Shown here piece by piece: positions 53,106 to 62,596 of a stretch of 64,000 nt of DNA. This DNA is from JBBATK01 sp044228685 (lineage in GTDB: Bacteria; Bacteroidota; Ignavibacteria; Kapaibacteriales; NICIL-2): contig JBGAUL010000020.1 of NCBI GenBank assembly GCA_044228685.1, positions 23,078 through 87,077 of the forward strand, written 5' to 3'. The notes beneath the pieces were generated by a model. The model was not told the DNA's origin and did no database searches. It was given only the letters and a program-made list of their open reading frames with translations. Position numbers and translations under genes: made by a program. Positions within the stretch are counted from its first letter, which is position 1. Each line of letters starts with the position of its first letter.

Positions 53106-53120
53106 GCAAGCACTATGCCA
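53106..53120 (-). promoter_or_regulatory. Sigma-54-like -24/-12 promoter before flgF
   Basis: On the minus strand TGGCATAGTGCTTGC has the invariant -24 GG and -12 GC ten bases apart, with TGGCA and TTGC intact, matching the RpoN consensus closely. The start of transcription would lie about 25 bases before the flgF ATG, leaving space for the AAGG ribosome-binding site. Confidence 0.65.
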
Positions 53121-53315
53121 GAAGAATTAAAGAAAGGTCAATATTTGCCGAGGAGGTCGGAATGGATAGACGAAACTGTGTCACAAAGAGCAGCTAAGTA
53201 GCTCAAATACTTCTACTTAGCAATGTTTCGAAGTTGTGGGCTGATTGCAAGCTTAACGGCGTCGTTGGCTTGGGCAAAACATCGACAAATAAGCTGATAA
53301 CTCAAATGAACACGA

Positions 53316-56300
53316 TTAACGGAGTACACTAAACTGCCGTACTTCGCATTGGCCATCGGCGCATAGTCTGACAAAGTACAGACCTGAAGACAGACGATCG
53401 AGAGGCAGAGAGATGCTGTTTTGTCCCTTGGAAGTAGATTCTTCTGTAAATCCGTAGACGCGGTGTCCAAGTACGTTATAGATCTCGACTCTCGAGGGCA
53501 CGTTGTCACTGAGATTGAAGTCGACACCGAGTTGTGAGGAGCCTTTATCATGTAAGCTCATTGCCAAAGGACTTGACAACTCAACAGAGGAGATGTTAAT
53601 CGAGCAGGATGCAATCTCATGAAAATCGATACGAGCGCTATCAAGAATGAGACAAGCGCGAGCGTAATCGGCAAGCGCTGACACCGTCATCGTATTCTCG
53701 AAAATCGGTGACAGGTAGATGTCAAATGGCAGGTCCAGGAAATGCACCGGATTTGGCTTCGGTGCTCCTGAGTACGTGCCATGGAAAGTAAACACGCTGC
53801 CAACGCTGTCATAGGTCCAAGTCCAACCGTTATTCGACTTATTAAACGCCTCACTCACAAAGCGTGCTTGCTTCGGATGCGTTTGCAACACAAGTGAGAT
53901 CGAGTCGAGCGCGAAAGGCGTTGTTGATTGGACGTTGCCCTCAACACGGATGTTGTATCGCGAGTTAATCTTCACGAACAAGCTGGTATCCGTTGGCGTC
54001 AATGAAAGCGAAGCTGTTACGGCTGTTCCACGAACATCCATTGTATCTGATTCACCAGCATCATGCACGATCACAAGACGCGAAGAGCTTTGTGTTGCAG
54101 CAGTTGGCTTGTAGTACACTCGAACTACTTGAGATTTCTGTGCACCAATGCTAAACGGAGGTTGAGGTTCGAAACGAAAATCTTGTACTGCGCCTTGTTG
54201 TTGGAAAGCAGTTACGTTCACACTTGTTTCGGACGAGGTATTCGTCAGCATAAACGAACTCGCTGAGCTGTCACAAAGCAGTATAGGATTAAAATCGATG
54301 GAACGTTTGTCTGCGATAAGATCAACGGCATCAGCCTTCACCATGACTGTGTCATAGGCTTTAGGCAGTGGGTCAGGTCCTGGTGCTGCATCATGCTCGA
54401 ACACATACCAAGCTTGATGACTGCCGGCAGTGGTTGGTTGATAACGAACTGACAGAACGATCGAATCGCCCGGTGCAATACTCGAATCACCAACGGCTTT
54501 AACTATGCTAAAGTCATCTGACTGATTAGACTTCCATCGGTTTGAATAAACGCGCAGCTTAGAGAGAGTATCAATGTTACGAATGATGAGGCTTCCAACT
54601 TCTGCTGACAGTGTTCCCTTTGGAACGACTTTGAAGGTGTAACCTTGACTATTACGACGAGGAAGGAAGCCTGCTCCGGTTGCAATACCATGCACGGGAA
54701 TTGGAATAGCAGCAGTGGTATCAACGCGAATCTCAAGAGAATCTTTTTCAATTCTCGTTGGGCGGAATGCCACAACAATTGGAATTCGCGACTTGCCTTG
54801 AATCATTGAATCCTTGGGAAGATTCATCGACCACTTGAACTGACCGGAGCTGTTGAAGTTCTCTTTGATTGAGGTTACCGGGATTGCTCCGACATCATTG
54901 TTGCTGAGGAAAATAGTATCGGTTTGTACCGAGCCAATGCGCTTGCGGCCAAAATCGACATCCGTCATAGACAGACTCGGAAAAGTCGCGTAACTAAGTA
55001 AACGTACAAAGGCAGGATCTGCACACTGTGGTTGAGCCACCAAATACGCGAAGCGTGAACGTCGATTGACCGGACTCGGAGCATCGTTGATCCAAATTTG
55101 AGGACTCGAAAATCCACTGACTACTCCCGGAGCAATAGGAGGGTCTACTTTGAAATCAGCACTATCGATGCCACACGTAAACATTGCTTCAAGGTTCACT
55201 CCGACAGATCCCGCGCTACGCATTGGTTGACCAACGTAGAAGCTGCGACTCGTGCCAACGTCAACGCTGGGAATGTCCAGCTGATCAACTTCAAACAAAA
55301 CCAATGGTGTTGCAATGCGGAAAGACTTCGCTGATTGATCGCTGCCAGTGTTCAACACAACTGCTCGAACAAAGCCGTCGCTACCTCCGTGGGAGGTCGC
55401 CGACATTTGACCACAACGCATAGTACCGTTAAAGCTACCCACTTGATAAATACCCGTTCCGACCAGTACTGCTTTCTGTGCACGCTGATAACTCGGCTCA
55501 AAAAAGCCCGGTAGAAAACGTGCTACTTCGCCGTTCTTTGTGATTTCGATCGTGAGAGGGAAGTACAGATTCGCCAAGTTTGGAGAATCATACGCCTTCA
55601 CAGGATGCTGCGTGGATTTCATGTAAATAGCTGCAACATTGCCGCGAACATATCCTTGCGCAACGATAGAACTGTCTTTGCGGGAATGAACACTCGTGAG
55701 GTAGAGGTCGCCGGCATTTGTGCCCGAAGTATCACCAATAGCCACAACCCAAAGTGTTTTGCCGTTGCTATCAAGCGCGCTGACAAATCCGCAGCGCGTA
55801 CTCAATGATCCCAGATTCAATAGAGAATCGCCGAGTTGCACTTGGCGACTCGCCGTCGTACCGGCAACTACATAGTGAAGCGAACTGTCTACGTCTGTAC
55901 AAACGACATCGTCATCACCGGTACCACCAAACAACACAGCAAACTTTGGCAAACCATTTAGTGTCATTGTCGCCATGTATCCATCGCGTCCGCCCTTAGC
56001 TACCGTGTTCGTTGAAGCATATGCAAACAGCGATGAAAACGAACCGCCAATGCTAAGCATTGCTTGTTGCGGGTGATAGCTAATTGATCGTGCACTATCA
56101 TCTGCCAGACCGCCAATAGCATTAAGCCATCGACACGAGCTACGTTGAATTTTGATCTTATAGGCGAAGGGATTCTGCGTACCGGCATCGTGCTCGACTT
56201 TGTTTGACCACATGTACTGTAAGCCAAAAGCATCATTTTCGAGCGCGTTCCAATGCGTGCCATTGTCGCTGGAACTCATGATCGAAATCGATTCATCTTC

Positions 56301-57683
56301 AGCAATGCCACTCCAACGAATGGGAATAGAATCGCAACCGTTCAGTACTTCGTTTCCTACAGGTGTTTCGAGTTTGAGAATTGGGATAATGACCTTAAGC
56401 GCAACACTTCCATCACACGGAGTTCCTTTGATACTAAGCGTTCCACTATGCAAAGTGCCCGTTGTCGTTTGCGTAAACTCAATCACAACGTCAACACTTT
56501 CGCCTGCATTAAGAGAGCAGGGTAGCTTCTTGCTAATGGACACGACGGTGAACACGCCGGGAGGCGTAGAGTTTAGACTGTTGATAGTAATGTTAATGGC
56601 TTCAGGAGCCGTAATCGTTACCGTCTTGCGAACCTTATTTCCAGTACCTGGATCAGAGAAGGCCAAGGTCGAAACTGACGTTCTAGGGTTAGCTAAACTC
56701 TTGTAGCTTGCTACGTAGCTTCCTGACCAATTCATCGTAACAGTGCCTTTACGAATCACAGCATTCAGCGTGCGATTTCTGCTCTGCGGCGAGCAGCCGG
56801 GTGTAGTAATCCAGGTCAGTCGACAATCTACATTGCGTTGAATCTCCAATGCAATCAAGCGATAGATCGCAGCCATATCAGCCTTGGATCTCGCGAGAAA
56901 CGCCTTGCCATTTGTCTTTGCAGCAATCTCTGCCAGATCTGCATTAACTGACTGTATCTTGGGAGTTGCAATATTTATCGCGAACACGGTGATACCGTTG
57001 GCAACACAGGAGTCGATGATACGCTGTTTTTGAGGAGGACGATCCGGCTGACCATCTGTCAGGATAATCATGAATCGTCTCAGGGTGATTGGTGCTCCGC
57101 GTAGAATTGCTACCGCACCGTTGCCGCCACCAGGTAGACTTGTATTGAGAAAAGCTTCATCATAGTTAGTACCGCCTTCAATCGGGATTTGATCGAGAGC
57201 TGCATAAAGAGGTGGCTTCGTTGTCTGAAAGGGACAGCGTAAAAAAGCAGAACCACCAAAAGAAGTAATTGCCACGCAGGTCGGCGGAATCATTTTAAGC
57301 GTGTCAATAAAGGTCTTAGCGCCAAATTTCACCCAATCCCAGTATAAATCTCCGGCGGGTGTTTTGGTACCCATGGAAAAGCTTTGGTCAAGCGTTAAGC
57401 ATACTGCAACTGGAAGTGGAGTGTCGCTTGTATCGCAGTTGAGAACCAGCGTAGCATCCTTTTGCTGACCGTTTTCAAACAAGTCAAAATCAGTTACGCT
57501 CAGATTCTTGTAGCGATTATTCGCAGGGTCAATAGCGTAAACATTAGCGGTCACTTTTGGATAGGCCGAGGTGTCAACGTTGTACAGGAAAAACGACCGT
57601 ACGTTGGCTTGAGCATGTAGGTGAGTAGCAATCCCACAAACGAGAAGCAGAATCACGAGTACATATGGTCGAAATTGAAGCAC
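53316..57683 (-). CDS. Giant VWA/choice-of-anchor D protein with T9SS C-terminal sorting domain
   Basis: This is a 1455-residue secreted protein. It has a signal peptide ending in HLHAQ (about 25) and a VWA domain (about residues 85-285) with MIDAS motif DQSFS and ILTDGQPDRPP. Choice-of-anchor D/ASH-like Ig repeats follow, with an SBBP-like segment (ARDGYMATMTLNGLP-type) near 560-760. A pre-C-terminal domain with NNGWTWTYDS is shared with the next paralog. The T9SS type A domain closes it (IYNVLGHRVYG, LSSGLYFVRL). It starts at GTG with AAAGGA upstream, as does the paralog. It is probably a surface adhesin or matrix-binding protein; the ligand is unknown. Confidence 0.8.
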   Translation of the reverse strand: MLQFRPYVLVILLLVCGIATHLHAQANVRSFFLYNVDTSAYPKVTANVYAIDPANNRYKNLSVTDFDLFENGQQKDATLVLNCDTSDTPLPVAVCLTLDQSFSMGTKTPAGDLYWDWVKFGAKTFIDTLKMIPPTCVAITSFGGSAFLRCPFQTTKPPLYAALDQIPIEGGTNYDEAFLNTSLPGGGNGAVAILRGAPITLRRFMIILTDGQPDRPPQKQRIIDSCVANGITVFAINIATPKIQSVNADLAEIAAKTNGKAFLARSKADMAAIYRLIALEIQRNVDCRLTWITTPGCSPQSRNRTLNAVIRKGTVTMNWSGSYVASYKSLANPRTSVSTLAFSDPGTGNKVRKTVTITAPEAINITINSLNSTPPGVFTVVSISKKLPCSLNAGESVDVVIEFTQTTTGTLHSGTLSIKGTPCDGSVALKVIIPILKLETPVGNEVLNGCDSIPIRWSGIAEDESISIMSSSDNGTHWNALENDAFGLQYMWSNKVEHDAGTQNPFAYKIKIQRSSCRWLNAIGGLADDSARSISYHPQQAMLSIGGSFSSLFAYASTNTVAKGGRDGYMATMTLNGLPKFAVLFGGTGDDDVVCTDVDSSLHYVVAGTTASRQVQLGDSLLNLGSLSTRCGFVSALDSNGKTLWVVAIGDTSGTNAGDLYLTSVHSRKDSSIVAQGYVRGNVAAIYMKSTQHPVKAYDSPNLANLYFPLTIEITKNGEVARFLPGFFEPSYQRAQKAVLVGTGIYQVGSFNGTMRCGQMSATSHGGSDGFVRAVVLNTGSDQSAKSFRIATPLVLFEVDQLDIPSVDVGTSRSFYVGQPMRSAGSVGVNLEAMFTCGIDSADFKVDPPIAPGVVSGFSSPQIWINDAPSPVNRRSRFAYLVAQPQCADPAFVRLLSYATFPSLSMTDVDFGRKRIGSVQTDTIFLSNNDVGAIPVTSIKENFNSSGQFKWSMNLPKDSMIQGKSRIPIVVAFRPTRIEKDSLEIRVDTTAAIPIPVHGIATGAGFLPRRNSQGYTFKVVPKGTLSAEVGSLIIRNIDTLSKLRVYSNRWKSNQSDDFSIVKAVGDSSIAPGDSIVLSVRYQPTTAGSHQAWYVFEHDAAPGPDPLPKAYDTVMVKADAVDLIADKRSIDFNPILLCDSSASSFMLTNTSSETSVNVTAFQQQGAVQDFRFEPQPPFSIGAQKSQVVRVYYKPTAATQSSSRLVIVHDAGESDTMDVRGTAVTASLSLTPTDTSLFVKINSRYNIRVEGNVQSTTPFALDSISLVLQTHPKQARFVSEAFNKSNNGWTWTYDSVGSVFTFHGTYSGAPKPNPVHFLDLPFDIYLSPIFENTMTVSALADYARACLILDSARIDFHEIASCSINISSVELSSPLAMSLHDKGSSQLGVDFNLSDNVPSRVEIYNVLGHRVYGFTEESTSKGQNSISLPLDRLSSGLYFVRLCADGQCEVRQFSVLR

Positions 57684-57724
57684 GCCTATCCTTTAGCTCT
57701 CTGTCGTTAGACAGAGTCTCGTAC

Positions 57725-57763
57725 AAAAAAAGACAAGCCCAAGAGTGATACTCTCAGGCTTGT
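57725..57763 (-). terminator. Terminator after the upstream giant VWA gene
   Basis: A 13-bp stem with two mismatches (57733-57745 with 57751-57763) is followed on the minus strand by seven T. It lies just after the stop of the 1571-residue VWA gene, so the two paralogs are probably separate transcripts. Confidence 0.8.
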
Positions 57764-57767
57764 TTGT

Positions 57768-60700
57768 TTACTTCGAAATACTAATCGCTTTCGTTTCTGA
57801 GTAAGGTCCGGCAATAAGTCGGACGTAATACATGCCGTTTGATAGCGACGATATATCTACATCTTGCTCATAGCGTCCAACCTTTGCCTCTCCATCTCCA
57901 AGCAGCATGACTCGTTCTCCGACTGTGTTGAAGAGCTCCAGCGTGTATGGAACGTCGAGACCAATATTGTATGCAACTGTGAGCGTGCTACCTGACACCG
58001 GATTCGGTGCGATAGCAACTTGGAATTCGGTTGAGTTGATTTCGATGCGACTTCCGGATGCAAAGCATGCCACCTTTGCGACAATGCTACCTTGCGTGAT
58101 TGACGGAATTAGGCAAGGATAATCAGCTGAGTTGACCCAGCTTACATTGACCGGAATAGAAGCCACATAGACCTGCAACAACCAGAGTGGAAGATTGTAG
58201 GTGAGTTTACCACCGCTAAAGCCAGTAGCATTGTTACCAATGATGTGCACGGTGCCTCCATTTGCAGAAGACAAGGTGTAGGTCCATGTCCATCCGTTTA
58301 CAGGAGCTGCGTACAGTTGCTTGAAGCGAACTGTATCGAACAACACTGAGGTACTGTCGAGTTTGATCACAAACTCCAAGTGAGTAATCGCAACATTCGG
58401 CAAAGTTGGAGCAGTAATGTCTATTGGATAATTCGCTCGTGAGTTCACTTGGAATGGTGTCGGACCCGAGCTAATATTCAATGTTGCTGTAATACCCTTC
58501 GAAGAGAAGGTACGTGTAATCTTACCGGATGGAAGTGTGAATTCCAAGGTCATGGTCTTTTGATTTGCCAATGCGCGACAACGGATGGTGTAGGTCTGAC
58601 TTGCGCCAGATGCCAGTACAACTGAATCTGGAGTAGGTGTCACCACGAAACCATCGACATCACCGCCTTGGCTCAGGTACACGGTGATTGGATTTAGACC
58701 ATTGTTCGTGATCTTCATCGTCCGCGTCTCAATAGTATCACACGCCAAGACATCACCGAACGATGCTGCCTCTGGATCGATATCAACCTTCAAACCTTCG
58801 CCTCGAAGTGTAATAACAGTATCTACACTTGGATTGTCGTTTGGTCCGGGAGCTGCATCGCTAGTCAATGTAATGTGACCAACATTAGCACCGGCAACCG
58901 GTGTAAGAGTTACATCAACCACCAAAGAATCGAGTGGATTAATGGTCACGTCAGTACCGGACGCCGCCACAGCGAATGCAGCGTTGTCAGGTTGACTATA
59001 ACGATGCAAGACTAACGGAGCCTTTGGATGCGTATTTCGGATCACCATGTTCTTATGAACAGCTTGTCCAACCGGACTGGCAGGGAAGTCTATGTCATAA
59101 GACAAAATCTGAGGAATAAATCCTTCGCCCTTTACTTCTCCTTGGAATGGTGTTGAGTTGCCGGCGGTAAGTACGGTAACATAGTTACCGAATGGACCCT
59201 GAGCCTGCGGGTTAAACAACACGTCAACGTTGAGTGTGCCGCCTTTGTTCAATGCATATGGCAAGCTGACACTAGTCAAATCGAGATTATAGTTGGCATC
59301 CGGTTTAGTTGCTAAATCAATTGCTGTGATTTGCGCGTCCAACGTATCCGGATTTGAAATCACACAAGCAAGCTTCGTTGTTGTTTGTACACGATGCAGC
59401 TTGAAGTCGATTGGAGCAATGGTCAGTTTTGGTGCGATACCATTACCAACAAGATTAATCTGTTGAACGGAACCGCATTCAAATGGAATATCAAATTTCA
59501 AGAGAGCAGAGCGTGCTCCGGAACCTTTGGGTGTGAACACGATATCGACATTGAGACATTCTGTCTTCTTCAGCGTAAACGGAATAGGTCCGTTTACATT
59601 CGTCAAGGTTGCACTAATCGGACTCTTGATAACCAATTGGAACTCGTCCGGATTTAAACCGATGAGTGAAACACTGCATTGATAATCCTGCGTACCCATG
59701 TTTCGGATCAAGCAGCCTTCGGAAACTGTTTTGGAAAGATTCACGCTCTGAGCGCCGATGTATGGTGAGGCCGCATCAAAACGACATGGTGGAAGAGCCA
59801 CACCGGAAAGTTCGATGGAAGCGGTTGCACTACACTTGCCCTTAATAGTGAGGGTCGCAGTGCGTGTTCCATCATCCGATTGCGGTTGGAAGTGAATTTC
59901 GATATTCACGCATTCACCTGGGTAGAGAATACGTTGACTGTAGTTCGATGTGATTTTGAAATCTTCTTTGTTCGGACCCGAGATCGTGAATGCTGAGTCA
60001 GGAATTTGAATAAAGATGTCTCCTGTGTTACACAGCTCATACACATATGTCGTATCCGAGCTTTGGCCAACTGAAGTAGTTGGACAAACAATGGTCGTGC
60101 TCTTGAAGCTGAGCTTTGGAGCAGAGACAGTAAAGACTTGATCTGAACTGTCAGAGCTACCCGGCTGTCCACCGAACTTGCGAACAAAGCAATCCCAATC
60201 ACCACGACTCGTTAAACGCGTATCAACAGCTCCGTTGTTTTGAGTACCCTTGAAGTAACCCGCGTCATAAACGTTTCCGTTCTTATCGCTAACAACTGAA
60301 TCGCTGTAGTTGTGCGCACGATAACCTTCAACAAGAGACGCGATGTTTCCGTTTTTATCAAATGACGCTATGAACTTGTAAACTGTCGTGCCGGTCGCAC
60401 TGTGACTTAGCTCAAGATATCCCGGTGAAGCAGGGTAACCATTGATGCGCATCTTGCCTTTATAGTGACCAAAGACATAGAGTGAATCATTGTCGTATGC
60501 TAGTGAATCAGCATATGCATAACCCATACTTGTGCTTGTACCACCACCTGTGCGAACCCATGTCGCGTTACCACTGCCGTCATAGCGAGCAATGAACATA
60601 TTCACTGCATCGAAAGGAGGTAAGCTAAGCTGCGTAGATCCGAATTGAATTGACTTGCTTGTGAAGTAGCCCGCTACGTATGTTCCATCCGAGTTATCGC

Positions 60701-62483
60701 AAACCACAGACGCCGCACCGTCGTCACCGGTACCTCCGGCATTTTGAACCCAGATCAAGTTTCCGTCCGAATCAAATCGAGCAACAAATGCATCTTTTCC
60801 GCCATAACTCGGGAAGGTCTTTGCTGATGAGCTGACTTTACATGTGTCCGACATAACGCCGGCGATGTTGACATAGAACTGTGATTGGTCAAGAGCGATT
60901 GATCGACACGTGTCGATAAAAGGACTACCAAAGCCACGCGCCCACAAATATGTTGGGGCCGGACTAGCAGTGATGCGAATGCGGTACTTTTTACCAGCGA
61001 CGGGTGGTACCCACTTATACACTAAACCGGTTGCATTCTGCTTGATCAATTGCCAATTTGGTTTAGCCACATCTCCGTCTGTTGCATAGAAAATGTTCAC
61101 GCCTTGTGTCGGCTCAACACCAGCCCATTGAATTGGAATTGTGTCGCAGGTTGAGAACTTCAGAGTATCGTTAGGATAAACGACTTGTACGTTTGATAAT
61201 CCACCAAACAAGCTTACGGTTGGCGGACATGGATAGCCCGAAACAACGAGAGATGCTTGACGGTATGCTTTGGAGCCGAGTTGTGTGAACTGCAAGGTTA
61301 CCACTGCTGAATCGCCAAGTCGAATTGTATCCGGAAGTGCTTTGCCTCCCCGATAGCTCACCACGGTGAAAAACCCGGTAGGAACAGGATTCAGAGCTGA
61401 TACAATGAGAGGAGCATTGGTGGCTTTGATAGTGACCGTGCGTGTTGTGGAATTACCAGGTGCAGGGTCACCGAAATACAAGTTTGTGGACGATACACCA
61501 ATGTTGGCAACAGAGTTTGTAGGAGCTAGATAGCTTGGTGTTGAAGTAATAGGGCTAGCCGGACGTTTAAACGTCACCGCTAGATTTCGGATACGTCCTG
61601 ATTGATTACACGAGTACGGAGCGGTCCACTCAAAGAAACAGTTCTGCTTGATTTCAGTTTCCAAAGCAATAAGCTTATAGATCGCGACAAGGTCATCCTT
61701 AGACTTCGCTTCGAATGCTTTACCGCCGGTGTTCTTTGCGATCGTAGCCAGATCGTTATTCATCTGCGTTCCGATAGTAATCGCATAGAACTGAATACTC
61801 TGCTGATTGCAGAGTTTAATTATCGAGTCAGTGAGAGGTGGGTGATCCGGTTGTCCGTCTGTCAAGAAGATCACAAGTCGTCGAACGCCCGGCTGCTGTC
61901 CGGCCAAGAGCTTAACAGCGCCAAAGGATGTGTCAAGCATTGGCGGATTATAATCTGTACCACCTTGTGGTTTCAGTTTCTGTATTTGAGAAATGAGAGG
62001 CGGAGCAGTATTTCGGAATGGAGATTCATAGGTTGGCAGTGTACCAAATGAGATACACGCAACTTGAGAAGGTGGAATGAACTTGAAAGTATTCAAGAAG
62101 CTTGTCGCTCCGGAAATAACCCAGTCCATTCGAGTTTCTTTCGTGGCTGTATCAACGATTGTCGACATCGAACCGCTTCGGTCCAAGATCAAAACAACGT
62201 TTGCCGCAGGTGGAATTGAAGTATCCTTACAAGCAATTGTTAGACTTGCGTTGTACGGCACGCCGTTCTCGCGAAAGTCAAACTCGTTGTTTGAAAAATT
62301 GCGGTACTCATTTCCCGCCGCATCCAGAGCCACGAAACGCGCACGCATGCGTGGAAAATTCGTGGTGTCCACACCAAACACAGTAAAATACTGTGCATGA
62401 AGTGATATACTCGCGAGCACCACCATCACGAATCCCAAGATCAGCGTCTTTCCTGTCCCCTTGAAAAATGTTGCACTTCTCAC
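57768..62483 (-). CDS. Giant VWA/SBBP/choice-of-anchor D protein with T9SS C-terminal sorting domain
   Basis: This 1571-residue paralog has the same order: signal peptide ending SLHAQ (about 31), VWA domain (about residues 90-290) with MIDAS DRSGS and FLTDGQPDHPP, and Ig-like domains. SBBP-type repeats follow around residues 560-750 (DAFVARFDSDGNLIWVQN, FIARYDGSGNATWVR). Several choice-of-anchor D repeats come next, then the shared pre-C-terminal domain with VNGWTWTY. A T9SS type A domain with APNPVSGSTL and LSNGMYYVRL ends it. The GTG start has AAGGAG seven bases upstream. The MIDAS motif suggests metal-dependent binding of a partner. Confidence 0.82.
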   Translation of the reverse strand: MRSATFFKGTGKTLILGFVMVVLASISLHAQYFTVFGVDTTNFPRMRARFVALDAAGNEYRNFSNNEFDFRENGVPYNASLTIACKDTSIPPAANVVLILDRSGSMSTIVDTATKETRMDWVISGATSFLNTFKFIPPSQVACISFGTLPTYESPFRNTAPPLISQIQKLKPQGGTDYNPPMLDTSFGAVKLLAGQQPGVRRLVIFLTDGQPDHPPLTDSIIKLCNQQSIQFYAITIGTQMNNDLATIAKNTGGKAFEAKSKDDLVAIYKLIALETEIKQNCFFEWTAPYSCNQSGRIRNLAVTFKRPASPITSTPSYLAPTNSVANIGVSSTNLYFGDPAPGNSTTRTVTIKATNAPLIVSALNPVPTGFFTVVSYRGGKALPDTIRLGDSAVVTLQFTQLGSKAYRQASLVVSGYPCPPTVSLFGGLSNVQVVYPNDTLKFSTCDTIPIQWAGVEPTQGVNIFYATDGDVAKPNWQLIKQNATGLVYKWVPPVAGKKYRIRITASPAPTYLWARGFGSPFIDTCRSIALDQSQFYVNIAGVMSDTCKVSSSAKTFPSYGGKDAFVARFDSDGNLIWVQNAGGTGDDGAASVVCDNSDGTYVAGYFTSKSIQFGSTQLSLPPFDAVNMFIARYDGSGNATWVRTGGGTSTSMGYAYADSLAYDNDSLYVFGHYKGKMRINGYPASPGYLELSHSATGTTVYKFIASFDKNGNIASLVEGYRAHNYSDSVVSDKNGNVYDAGYFKGTQNNGAVDTRLTSRGDWDCFVRKFGGQPGSSDSSDQVFTVSAPKLSFKSTTIVCPTTSVGQSSDTTYVYELCNTGDIFIQIPDSAFTISGPNKEDFKITSNYSQRILYPGECVNIEIHFQPQSDDGTRTATLTIKGKCSATASIELSGVALPPCRFDAASPYIGAQSVNLSKTVSEGCLIRNMGTQDYQCSVSLIGLNPDEFQLVIKSPISATLTNVNGPIPFTLKKTECLNVDIVFTPKGSGARSALLKFDIPFECGSVQQINLVGNGIAPKLTIAPIDFKLHRVQTTTKLACVISNPDTLDAQITAIDLATKPDANYNLDLTSVSLPYALNKGGTLNVDVLFNPQAQGPFGNYVTVLTAGNSTPFQGEVKGEGFIPQILSYDIDFPASPVGQAVHKNMVIRNTHPKAPLVLHRYSQPDNAAFAVAASGTDVTINPLDSLVVDVTLTPVAGANVGHITLTSDAAPGPNDNPSVDTVITLRGEGLKVDIDPEAASFGDVLACDTIETRTMKITNNGLNPITVYLSQGGDVDGFVVTPTPDSVVLASGASQTYTIRCRALANQKTMTLEFTLPSGKITRTFSSKGITATLNISSGPTPFQVNSRANYPIDITAPTLPNVAITHLEFVIKLDSTSVLFDTVRFKQLYAAPVNGWTWTYTLSSANGGTVHIIGNNATGFSGGKLTYNLPLWLLQVYVASIPVNVSWVNSADYPCLIPSITQGSIVAKVACFASGSRIEINSTEFQVAIAPNPVSGSTLTVAYNIGLDVPYTLELFNTVGERVMLLGDGEAKVGRYEQDVDISSLSNGMYYVRLIAGPYSETKAISISK

Positions 62484-62540
62484 GTCTAGCTCCTTCGTGT
62501 AATAGATTGTTTCACTTTTATCAATTTCTTCGTGTTATAT

Positions 62541-62574
62541 GTTCGGCGGAGCAATGCAGATCGTCTCCTCGAAC
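62541..62574. other. Imperfect hairpin before the giant VWA gene
   Basis: GTTCG pairs with CGAAC and GGAG with CTCC around a 13-base loop. There is no T run on either strand. It lies between the S66 gene stop and the VWA start and may be a processing or stability element. Confidence 0.3.
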
Positions 62575-62596
62575 AGCAATCAATGTCATCTCATTT

